DNA from: JBLIRR01 sp049472395
GTDB lineage: Bacteria > SZUA-182 > DTGQ01 > JBLIRR01
NCBI GenBank assembly: GCA_049472395.1
Contig: JBLIRR010000013.1
Span: 62,001-126,000, forward strand
Length of the DNA: 64,000 bases
Reading direction: 5' to 3'
How positions within the stretch are numbered: the stretch's first letter is position 1; each line of letters starts with the position of its first letter. Position numbers and translations under genes: made by a program. Shown one piece after another: positions 25,747-33,787 of the stretch. The notes under the pieces were generated by a model. That model did not search any database. It was not told the origin of the DNA and saw only the letters and a list, made by a program, of their open reading frames with translations.

Positions 25747-26367
25747 ATGAAACAGTATGTAAAGATTTTTTCCTGCATCTGCTGCTTTCTTTTAATTTCC
25801 ACATTCGTTGCCCTTCACGCAGATGCATATGAACCTGTTGCATCTGAAGTAGTTTTTGGTTTGGTAGCAGAAGATATTGTTACTTCAAATGGGCCTTGCC
25901 GTAGGGTAAATTTTAACCTTAAAAAAGGTCCAACAGCGAACCCAGTGAGTGTATCGGTTACCATAAAATACGACAGGACAGTGTATAATGCTGTTGGGGA
26001 ACAAGATATAAAAGCCTCCCCTAACCTTAATAATAAAACCTTAAGCACACGATTCGATCCTAAAAAACCGGATGTTATTGGAGTAGTAGTCGGTTTAGAA
26101 AATTTCAACACTGAAATTCTTCCCGAAGGGTATCTTTTTTACGTTGATCTTGTGACACTGCCGAATGTAACCCCAGGCAGTGATTCGATTTATCTTAGTG
26201 GAAATTATGCGGATGATGGACCGAATCAAGCATGTACTGCTGACGGAAGTGACCTCACGGTATTAAGTGAATCGGGCGTGACCTTTAATAATGGTAATTC
26301 AGTGGCAACGGTGGATGAATCAGGCGGATCTTCACCCCGTACATGCTTTATTAACGCATTGGAATGA
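25747..26367 (+). CDS. Small secreted cohesin-like protein
   Basis: A 206-residue protein with a signal peptide (residues about 1-28). The mature part resembles one cohesin domain: VSVSVTIKYDRTVYNAV, the strand GVVVGLENF, and LPEGYLFYVDLVTLPN correspond to the core beta strands. The end is a Gly/Ser linker followed by TCFINALE, a C-terminal Cys-Phe-Ile motif also found in the 1012-residue neighbour. Such CFI tails recall the CFIATAAYG-type C-terminal motifs of exported proteins, although these are shorter. No enzyme domain is present. It may be a dockerin-binding unit on the cell surface (inference). AAGGAG lies 5 bases upstream of the ATG. Confidence 0.72.
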   Translation: MKQYVKIFSCICCFLLISTFVALHADAYEPVASEVVFGLVAEDIVTSNGPCRRVNFNLKKGPTANPVSVSVTIKYDRTVYNAVGEQDIKASPNLNNKTLSTRFDPKKPDVIGVVVGLENFNTEILPEGYLFYVDLVTLPNVTPGSDSIYLSGNYADDGPNQACTADGSDLTVLSESGVTFNNGNSVATVDESGGSSPRTCFINALE

Positions 26368-26404
26368 GATTATAGAATACTAATAAAAGAAAGGGAGGCG
26401 TAAA

Positions 26405-29400
26405 ATGGAAATGATAAAAAGAGAGAATTATTTAATTCTTATTGGCCTGTGTATTATGGTCTTTACCCTAGCTTTCTGTGCTCCGCAAGCTATGGCCGGG
26501 AAGCAGGAAACTCTTAGGAGAGAAGGCCATTATGGCGGAAAAGTCTATGCAGTGAAAGTATATAAACACACATGTGATACTGATGCGACCACTGATGATA
26601 CCTTCTATAATATTGCAGCAACCGAGTCAGGATTAAAAATCTTTAGCCATGGTGATGCGAGTGAAGACCGATCACCCCTCTGGATAAATGATTTTCCCGA
26701 TCCCAACGATGTCACATCTTATCAAGGCGGCGCCGTGGGACGAGGGATAGATTATCTCAAAACCGGTCTTGATGTTGTGAGGATAAACAATGAGGATAAC
26801 AAACCGACAGATTATGCATTCTATGCAGATGGGGCAACTCTTTATATGTTGGATATCTCTGATGTGACAAATAATATTGAAATTGTTGACTCTATCCCTA
26901 TCCCAAATGTAAGGGCAGTCAAGGTTGATTATATTCCTGCGGGAAGCAGCGGCAGCAACATGTACTATGCCTTTGCCCTTGCATATCAAGAGGGAACTCC
27001 AGGTACGACCTCACTTGCTATTTGTAAAATTGATACAGGCGCAACTGACGTATTGAGCAGTTTTGGGGCTATCAACCTTGATAAAGATTCAACAAACCCG
27101 AATAATGAAGGTGGCTGTGCTCTTGATTTCATTGGGGATTTTGACAATGACGGAACTCGAGAAGACCCCTATCTGTTTATCGCTGATGGAACAGAAGGAA
27201 TTAAAGCGGTAAACCTTGCAAATCTTTATGCCTCCTCGCCTTCTTTGCCTACGACGAGCAATCTGACTGATATTGATACGACAGGGACGGCCCTCGGTAT
27301 TGATGTGGTCCGCTTTGGTGATAATGTATACGCATTCGTAGCTGATGGTGATGATGGCCTAAAGGTGTATGATGTGACGACTCCTTCGAGTATGAGCACA
27401 AATGATACTCTAACCGGCTCACTTGCCTTCTCATACGAAACAGGATATTCAGGAAAAGCATATGATGTAAAGCTCTTCGGCACCACGGCATTTATTGCCA
27501 ATGGGAAAAATGGTGTCCAGATAGCGGATGTCTCAGATCCGAATAATCCTGTGGATATCACACTAAGCAAATACAATGGTTCGGGTGCGAGAATGACCTA
27601 TATTGATTCGGATTTAAGCGCTGATAGATTCCAGGGCACCGCTTATGGTCTTGATTTCGATGTGAGCAGCGATGGAAATACCTGGAAAGAAAAAGCATAT
27701 CCGATTATAGCATGGGGAGAAGCAGGACTTGTCAAAATGAAAGCGGAAATAGAAGAAGTGGACAAAGATGCTCTTGCCCGAATTGTGGATATGGTATCTG
27801 ATGGGACTTATGTGTGGATTTTACGAAACGATGGAAAATTATCACGTATCACTCCGGGATCCAGTATGACTATTACTACTACAACAAATAAGGTTTTCTC
27901 AGATGCTACATGTGATTTCCATAATTGGTGGGGTGAACATACAATTGGTAACATTGTATCATGTGGCGATTATATTTATGGCGTCGATGATCAGAGTATG
28001 GACAAGATCGCCCGTGTAAAGAAAACAGGTTTTTCTACTTCATCCACATCTCAGGCATCATATAGCCAGGCTTCGGATTTTAGTGATGATTTTCATCTTG
28101 GGAGTGCTTATATTCAAAACTTTATCCTCCGGCTCTTCACAAATGGCACAAATGTCTTCTTTGTAGATTATGATATAAGTGGCGATGGAGCAACTACTAC
28201 TTCCAATAATGTTCTTCATTATAATCAACAAGGAGAAATCGGAAGACTCGACCTGAGCAAATTTGCTGCCGAAGCTGATATGATCGAGACTAATGCACGA
28301 ATCTTTGACGTGTCCGCGGATCCCAGAGCTTCAAGGATTGTTGTTACCAATGACTATATATATGGAATTAGATATGGGCACAATAAATATGGTGACGGCT
28401 CTGGTGACTGCTTAGTTCAAATTCCAACAAGCTTTGCGGCGACATCGACAGCAATCGTGGATGATACCCATGGAGGTCGCAATTGGCCGGATATTGTTAA
28501 TTTGGTAACTGACGGCACTAATGTGTGTGCAGTGGATCAATCTGGCGATCTTTTGCTGCTTAAAACCACCAATTGGTCCTCAACGTCTATAGATGTTATA
28601 AGAAATGATGAAAATCATTTTATTACTCCAAGCATTACCGCCGGATATTCTCATCCTGTTGGAAGAACGATTCCCATTTTTATTCAGGGTAATTATGTTT
28701 ATGGTAGGAAATATGATGCAACGGGTTGTTTATCCAGAGTTCAGATAGCCGGATTTCCCGGTACCACAACCTTTGGGCGCGATACCTCGGCTGACTATGC
28801 TAATTTCACAATCAGAGCTCCTGAGAATGCAGATCCGCCTGGTCAATTGACTGGTGCTGTTGCAGATGAAATAATATATATTACTGGAGATGGCCAGGAT
28901 ATTTATGTAATGAGGGATGAAACCGGTGATATATATAAAGTGGCAATTGACCGGTTTGGCACTTCAGATGATATGACGGCAGATGCTATTCGATCAAAGG
29001 CTTCATACTTCCGTTGGATGGATGATGATGTTGATGATTCTTATGATTCCACTGTAGATTGCGGGAAGATAGTATTCTGTAAAGGGTATATTTTTGGTAT
29101 TGCTGATGATTCCTCTGCTGACTTATCGGAAATTGGATTTATTGTAGATGAGACTAATGATAAAGTATGCCTTAAAAAAGGAGGGAATAAGTTTAATGAT
29201 TATTATCCTTATTTTTGCGGAGATGCCCGTGATATAGTATTTTACAAAAACAGCAATAATGATAGTAGTGATGATGTGTATATTGCTGATGGAGAACGAG
29301 GTATCGTAAAAATTCAATTCTCAGCACCTACAGATGCCTCTTCTGATTTATATCCTGATGGGAAAGTCTGGCATCATATCCCATGGTGGGTCGAACGTTT

Positions 29401-32143
29401 TAATGATACAAATTTTGATGGAGATCTTGTCGATGATCGTGATATCACTGATGCCCGAGGATTAGACCTTTTTGATATCGGTACGACAACCTATTTGTTA
29501 GTTGCAGATGGTACACAAGGAGTCAAAATTATAAATCCTCAGAGTACAGTTCCTCCTACTACTGCCATGACTTTCAGGCAAGATGGTACCCTCGATCAAG
29601 GAAACGGATATATCACCCAGGCTCTTATGGGGAATGGTACCGCAGAAGCAATCAAATATTTTCAATTCAGCAAGCTTGAAAATGGCGAAAGCTCTACAGA
29701 GCCTCATGAATATGCGGCAGTAGCAAATGGAGAAGCTGGAGTTGTGATTCTCGATCTTGATAATGATGATGAAGAAGACCTTGGCGATATGACCACAGAT
29801 TCTTCGGATACTGTCACACCCCTTCTTATCGATACCAATGGATATGCCAATGACGTTGCAGTCGATAAGGATAATAACTATCTCTATGTTGCTGATGGAT
29901 CAAACGGATTGGTAATTATTGACCTTGATCCTAATAATACGGCAAGCTTCGGAACTGATAATGAGACGATGATACCCGCGCTCCTTAACGGGAGGACCAG
30001 CATATACAATGCCAACTCATCCAAGGGCACCTATAATCTTCGTGCTGTCGAATTGAATGATCCAAATAATCCCACATACGCTTATCTCGCATATGGAAGC
30101 AAGGGAGTGGTTATTCTTAAACTAAGTGATTATTCTGTGGCGGATGTCTACCCTGAAACCGGCCAGCCAAATGGAGAGGCCTATGATGTTGAATATGATA
30201 TAACTTCCGATACACTCTTTGTTGCAATGAATACTGGCGAACTATTATCACTTGATGTGACCGATCCTACGAATATTGTGAAAAAGGGTGGACTTAATAC
30301 CTATGGCCAAGCTTTAGCGATTGCCTATGGCGATATTGACAGTGATACAACAGGTGATGCTCCCTATGTATTTATCGCTAATGGTTCCGGAGGATTCCTG
30401 GCAGCGTCGGTCAAGACAAAGCCTGTTGTCTCGGTCGTCCTTCCCAATATCCAACCGGTCGGAGGCGGTGATACAATCAAAGTCATAGGTTCGGGATTTA
30501 AAGACGATAATACTACCGTGACAATAACGAATAGTGAGGGCACCTATACTGTTCCTGCGAATCAGGTAACGGTCAATTCATCCTTTGAGCTGACCTTCAC
30601 CGCACCAATCTCTCCGTCAGGGCTTCCCGGACAGTTTATCCTCCAGGTAAACCGTTCTGATCTTAATACCAATGGATATCTGACAAATGCTATTGAATAT
30701 CTCCCTGCAGAGATGCCTTTAATAGCCGTATCCGCTGCATCTGACGGCGCTGGAATGGCTGCTCCAGGTGCACAGGTACCGCTTGACTTGCTGCTGCGCA
30801 CCAATGGTGCAGGACAGGTGAGCGCAGTAACTGCCAGGATCGAATATGACACTAATCTTTTCTCCGTTTCTACGGATGGATCGGGCAGCGTATTAGATTC
30901 GGTCTTTTCCATAAATGAAAACCTCGAAAAGATAGTGGAAATGGAAATTACAGACAGTGATTTGAATGATGATATTAAAACCTTAACAATCACGATCTTT
31001 AGTGAAGATCTTGGTGTGAATGCAGAAATTCTTGACGGCACCATTTTAGGAACTGTATACTTCACAGTAACTGGCGATAGTCTCACGCAGACCGATACCA
31101 CCCGTCCTCTGAGCAACAGCTTGAGCGTCAGCCAGGATCAGCAAGTGTCTACAATCCAAGGAGATTACGTAAAGGCCCAAGGAAGCAGCTTTGATATTTA
31201 TGTGAAACCCGCTCCTCAAATGACCTGTACTTATAATGAGCAATGGAAAGAGGCAGGAGCAGACGATACCTTCGGTCCCTTTGAGGTGAATGTGGCTGAA
31301 GTGCTCGATGCATCGGCGAGCGTTTCAGGAGCATTAATCACATTTACTGCTCCATCAAATGCAATAGTTGATGCGGATAATACTACGACTGGTAAATGTG
31401 TCTATACAGTTACGAGAGGTACACTCCAGAGCAGTGATCCTGACGGCACATGGGTAACTGTCTTTACTGATGCAACAGGAGACGCTGCAGTCACCTTAAG
31501 TGTTGGAACAAAAGGCGGAGAGTATACCATGACAATCAGCGGCGTTTATAATGGCGCAACATTAGCAGGCAATCCCTCTACTCCGTTAACTGAGCAATTC
31601 AATATTTACGCGGAAACTGCCACGGATGCAGCGGACTCTATCTCATTAAGCTATACTCCCACAGATCCGACAACAGGTTCAGCAGTAACCGTCACGGCAA
31701 CCGCCTATGATAAATACGGTAATGTTCTTGGACCGAGGACCGATAGCACTAACCTTGAGGAGACGATTACCTTCATTACGACCTATGGTACATTGAGCGC
31801 TCTGAGTGGTTCCACAAACAGAAGCGGGCAGGTCTCGGTTACTCTTAATCTGGAGAATGCGGTTGTCGCCCATGTTGTCACTGCATCCTATGATACCACC
31901 ACGAAAGCAAGCATAACCATCACACCGGCAGGACCTGATGTTGATGCAAGCGGTGCCTGGGATGCGCTCCTTGATGTTCAGAAAGCAATCTATTATCATA
32001 TTAACTGGACGGATCTTTCTGATTCTTCAATTCCAAAACCGGAAGGCGAAACATATGTTCCCGGTGATACAGACGAAAACCATCGCATGGACTTAAATGA
32101 AGTGATTGACATTATCAACCTCTCGCTGGGACTTTCCTCTTAA
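26405..32143 (+). CDS. Giant secreted propeller/TIG/cohesin/dockerin protein
   Basis: 1912 residues with a signal peptide ending AMA. Residues about 35-1335 hold many LVIVD-like beta-propeller repeats (for example YAFVADGDDGLKVYDV, AFIANGKNGVQIADV, LYVADGSNGLVIIDL). About 1341-1435 is an IPT/TIG domain (VLPNIQPVGGGDTIKVIGSG). About 1437-1590 is cohesin-like (VTARIEYDTNLF, GTILGTVYFTV). About 1600-1840 has two Big_1/invasin-type Ig domains (TYDKYGN-like AYDKYGNVLGPR, NRSGQVSVTLNL). The last 70 residues look like a dockerin: DVDASGAWDALLDVQKAI and the Ca-binding loop DTDENHRMDLNE. Having both cohesin and dockerin, it could polymerise or dock on the neighbouring cohesin proteins. An AAGGGAGG Shine-Dalgarno precedes the ATG. 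Two hairpins follow the stop. Confidence 0.83.
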   Translation: MEMIKRENYLILIGLCIMVFTLAFCAPQAMAGKQETLRREGHYGGKVYAVKVYKHTCDTDATTDDTFYNIAATESGLKIFSHGDASEDRSPLWINDFPDPNDVTSYQGGAVGRGIDYLKTGLDVVRINNEDNKPTDYAFYADGATLYMLDISDVTNNIEIVDSIPIPNVRAVKVDYIPAGSSGSNMYYAFALAYQEGTPGTTSLAICKIDTGATDVLSSFGAINLDKDSTNPNNEGGCALDFIGDFDNDGTREDPYLFIADGTEGIKAVNLANLYASSPSLPTTSNLTDIDTTGTALGIDVVRFGDNVYAFVADGDDGLKVYDVTTPSSMSTNDTLTGSLAFSYETGYSGKAYDVKLFGTTAFIANGKNGVQIADVSDPNNPVDITLSKYNGSGARMTYIDSDLSADRFQGTAYGLDFDVSSDGNTWKEKAYPIIAWGEAGLVKMKAEIEEVDKDALARIVDMVSDGTYVWILRNDGKLSRITPGSSMTITTTTNKVFSDATCDFHNWWGEHTIGNIVSCGDYIYGVDDQSMDKIARVKKTGFSTSSTSQASYSQASDFSDDFHLGSAYIQNFILRLFTNGTNVFFVDYDISGDGATTTSNNVLHYNQQGEIGRLDLSKFAAEADMIETNARIFDVSADPRASRIVVTNDYIYGIRYGHNKYGDGSGDCLVQIPTSFAATSTAIVDDTHGGRNWPDIVNLVTDGTNVCAVDQSGDLLLLKTTNWSSTSIDVIRNDENHFITPSITAGYSHPVGRTIPIFIQGNYVYGRKYDATGCLSRVQIAGFPGTTTFGRDTSADYANFTIRAPENADPPGQLTGAVADEIIYITGDGQDIYVMRDETGDIYKVAIDRFGTSDDMTADAIRSKASYFRWMDDDVDDSYDSTVDCGKIVFCKGYIFGIADDSSADLSEIGFIVDETNDKVCLKKGGNKFNDYYPYFCGDARDIVFYKNSNNDSSDDVYIADGERGIVKIQFSAPTDASSDLYPDGKVWHHIPWWVERFNDTNFDGDLVDDRDITDARGLDLFDIGTTTYLLVADGTQGVKIINPQSTVPPTTAMTFRQDGTLDQGNGYITQALMGNGTAEAIKYFQFSKLENGESSTEPHEYAAVANGEAGVVILDLDNDDEEDLGDMTTDSSDTVTPLLIDTNGYANDVAVDKDNNYLYVADGSNGLVIIDLDPNNTASFGTDNETMIPALLNGRTSIYNANSSKGTYNLRAVELNDPNNPTYAYLAYGSKGVVILKLSDYSVADVYPETGQPNGEAYDVEYDITSDTLFVAMNTGELLSLDVTDPTNIVKKGGLNTYGQALAIAYGDIDSDTTGDAPYVFIANGSGGFLAASVKTKPVVSVVLPNIQPVGGGDTIKVIGSGFKDDNTTVTITNSEGTYTVPANQVTVNSSFELTFTAPISPSGLPGQFILQVNRSDLNTNGYLTNAIEYLPAEMPLIAVSAASDGAGMAAPGAQVPLDLLLRTNGAGQVSAVTARIEYDTNLFSVSTDGSGSVLDSVFSINENLEKIVEMEITDSDLNDDIKTLTITIFSEDLGVNAEILDGTILGTVYFTVTGDSLTQTDTTRPLSNSLSVSQDQQVSTIQGDYVKAQGSSFDIYVKPAPQMTCTYNEQWKEAGADDTFGPFEVNVAEVLDASASVSGALITFTAPSNAIVDADNTTTGKCVYTVTRGTLQSSDPDGTWVTVFTDATGDAAVTLSVGTKGGEYTMTISGVYNGATLAGNPSTPLTEQFNIYAETATDAADSISLSYTPTDPTTGSAVTVTATAYDKYGNVLGPRTDSTNLEETITFITTYGTLSALSGSTNRSGQVSVTLNLENAVVAHVVTASYDTTTKASITITPAGPDVDASGAWDALLDVQKAIYYHINWTDLSDSSIPKPEGETYVPGDTDENHRMDLNEVIDIINLSLGLSS

Positions 32144-32153
32144 TCTTAAAACA

Positions 32154-32185
32154 GTCGTCAAGCCTCCCAACCGAGGCTTGACGAC
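32154..32185 (+). terminator. Perfect hairpin just after the giant surface-protein gene
   Basis: A perfect 13-bp stem (GTCGTCAAGCCTC with GAGGCTTGACGAC) around a 6-base loop, 10 bp after the stop. It has no T-tract directly after it, so on its own it may act as an mRNA 3'-end stabiliser or a pause site rather than a classical terminator. Confidence 0.7.
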
Positions 32186-32204
32186 ACAATTCACTGTGTT
32201 TTTC

Positions 32205-32250
32205 GGCCCAATCCCATAGTAAAAGATATGGGATTGGGCCTTTCTATTAT
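32205..32250 (+). terminator. Rho-independent terminator after the giant surface-protein gene
   Basis: A perfect 14-bp stem (GGCCCAATCCCATA at 32205-32218 with TATGGGATTGGGCC at 32227-32240), an 8-base loop and a T-rich tail (TTTCTATTATT). It should end the operon. Confidence 0.88.
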
Positions 32251-32323
32251 TCCCTTCACTTTCTTTTTGATAAAAATCACAATACATGCTATAAATAGAT
32301 CGTGAAGTGAAGCGTCGCTCTAC

Positions 32324-32397
32324 CAGTTACTGGATGCTTGATGCTGGAAAAAACATTCTTTTAGCTATCAGCATCCAGAAACGAGCATCAAGTACTG
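32324..32397. repeat. Imperfect palindromic GATGCT-type repeat
   Basis: The arms CAGTTACTGGATGCTTG and CGAGCATCAAGTACTG pair with a one-base gap and few mismatches, and an inner pair (GATGCTGG with CCAGAA, CAGCATCC) also occurs. The whole is a 74-bp imperfect hairpin in otherwise non-coding DNA between the terminator and the next lipoprotein gene. It resembles dispersed intergenic palindromes, but only this copy was seen in the window. Confidence 0.5.
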
Positions 32398-32496
32398 CAA
32401 AAATAAAAACTTGATATATTTGATTAATTTCTCTTATAGAGAGGATAGTGAGTTGTATACAATACAGCCATGCGAGGATATGGAGGCACAATTTTT

Positions 32497-33066
32497 ATGA
32501 GGGGGAAAAAGCTGGGGTTGCTTATAGTATTGTGCGCGCTTCTTGAGGGCTGTGCTCTTTTAAGATTCGGGAAACTGCCTGTAAAGCCGGACCTTACTGT
32601 TATCATAGCCCCTCGTACGTTTTCATATAACCAAGGACGGGCAGGCATTATTTTTTTTGCACCCTCTTATTCCTCATCCCTCTCTGCAGAATGTACCGCC
32701 ATATTTCAAAAGGCATTTTTAAAGCATAAAGATTTTAAAATAATTGAGCAGTGCTCAGCACCTGATCATACCGAAGAATATCTTATGGATCTTGCCTCGG
32801 AAAAAGGATATGATATTCTGGTGCGGGGCGCGATATCAGATTTCTTTCCTGCTTATGGAGCAGAAAAATCCCGAGTCGCACTCTCAATAAAGGTTTATGA
32901 TGTCAAAACCCACGTAACCCTCTGGTATATAGATTGGCTAGCCGAGGCAGGAGGAATGCCCGAAAAGGATTGGATCATTTGGAGAAGGGCCTATAAACCT
33001 CCCCCTTCTCCCTATGTCCTCTTAAGGCATATAGCTGATGAAACAGCGAGAATGATGGCACAATGA
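32497..33066 (+). CDS. TolB-N/CsgG-like lipoprotein
   Basis: The ATG at 32497 has GGAGG ten bases upstream and starts a lipoprotein signal peptide with lipobox LLEGC; an upstream ATG at 32470 has no Shine-Dalgarno. The mature 170 residues show an alternating alpha/beta pattern, with AECTAIFQKAFLKHKDFKII, GYDILVRGAISDFFPAYGAE and VALSIKVYDVKTHVTLWYID. This pattern (G-x-x-G-x-I then variable-strand-turn-LW) is like FlgO, LpoB and CsgG-type lipoproteins. A Pro-rich YKPPPSPYV follows. The exact family is uncertain. It is followed 4 bp later by a barrel-like protein gene. Confidence 0.7.
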   Translation: MRGKKLGLLIVLCALLEGCALLRFGKLPVKPDLTVIIAPRTFSYNQGRAGIIFFAPSYSSSLSAECTAIFQKAFLKHKDFKIIEQCSAPDHTEEYLMDLASEKGYDILVRGAISDFFPAYGAEKSRVALSIKVYDVKTHVTLWYIDWLAEAGGMPEKDWIIWRRAYKPPPSPYVLLRHIADETARMMAQ

Positions 33067-33070
33067 TTCT

Positions 33071-33667
33071 ATGAAAAGGATACTTTTAGGCTTTGAAATA
33101 ATGATACTCATCCTGCTACCGGCAAGTGGCAACGGTTTCTGTGCCCTCAAGGACAGGCTCAAAGATCCCTATTATGATAAAAGTCTGACCAGATTTTCAG
33201 TGCGTCTTCTGTATGGAGGAGTGAATTCCAGCACTGAAAATAAAAAATTGCAGGATGTTCGCGGAGGAGGTATGGAATGCGAATATGAAAAGCTTAAAGC
33301 ATCGGCTTTTTTCTCAGCAATGGTGGGACTTGGCTTTATTACCCTTGATGATAGCTCAACCTCACGCCTGCAATATTTGGATAGTCTGTTTGCTAAAGTA
33401 GGATTCAATTTTATAGGCCTCTCATATCTTAATTTTATGGAACTTAAAATAGGACCGGATATTCGATGTTTTAAATTAGAAGCGACCGATAATAATAATA
33501 GGACTCAATCTCACCTCGGACTTGGGATGGGACTTAATATATCGGTAGAGTTTGCTATCAAACCAAAATGGTTTGTTGGTGGAGGTCTTCGCGAGGGAAT
33601 AGTTAATTATAGCAATGAGGAACTTCAAACACGGTTTTTATTTCTTCATCTTCAAAGAAGCTTTTAA
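33071..33667 (+). CDS. Small outer-membrane beta-barrel-like protein
   Basis: A 198-residue protein with a signal peptide (residues about 1-25). The mature part alternates polar and aromatic/hydrophobic residues in strand-sized blocks (FSVRLLYGGV, AFFSAMVGLGFITL, LFAKVGFNFIGLSYL, MELKIGPDIRCF, HLGLGMGLNISVEF, KWFVGGGLREGI) and ends in Phe (LHLQRSF), as outer-membrane barrels recognised by BamA do. An 8-strand barrel is plausible. I do not recognise a named family. It lies 4 bp after the lipoprotein gene, so the two are co-expressed and may interact in the outer membrane. Confidence 0.65.
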   Translation: MKRILLGFEIMILILLPASGNGFCALKDRLKDPYYDKSLTRFSVRLLYGGVNSSTENKKLQDVRGGGMECEYEKLKASAFFSAMVGLGFITLDDSSTSRLQYLDSLFAKVGFNFIGLSYLNFMELKIGPDIRCFKLEATDNNNRTQSHLGLGMGLNISVEFAIKPKWFVGGGLREGIVNYSNEELQTRFLFLHLQRSF

Positions 33668-33787
33668 AAGTAACATAAACCAATATCTTGAAGCAAATAT
33701 GCTGTTATGATAATATAACATCATGAATATAAAGCAAATTCCTTTACATTTTTAAAACCTAGTAATGTATTTTATATAGGAGAAGCC

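Noticed and set aside
22412..32143. Cellulosome locus
   Set aside because: Cohesin- and dockerin-like domains are present but no glycoside hydrolase, carbohydrate-binding module or scaffoldin with repeated type I cohesins is seen.
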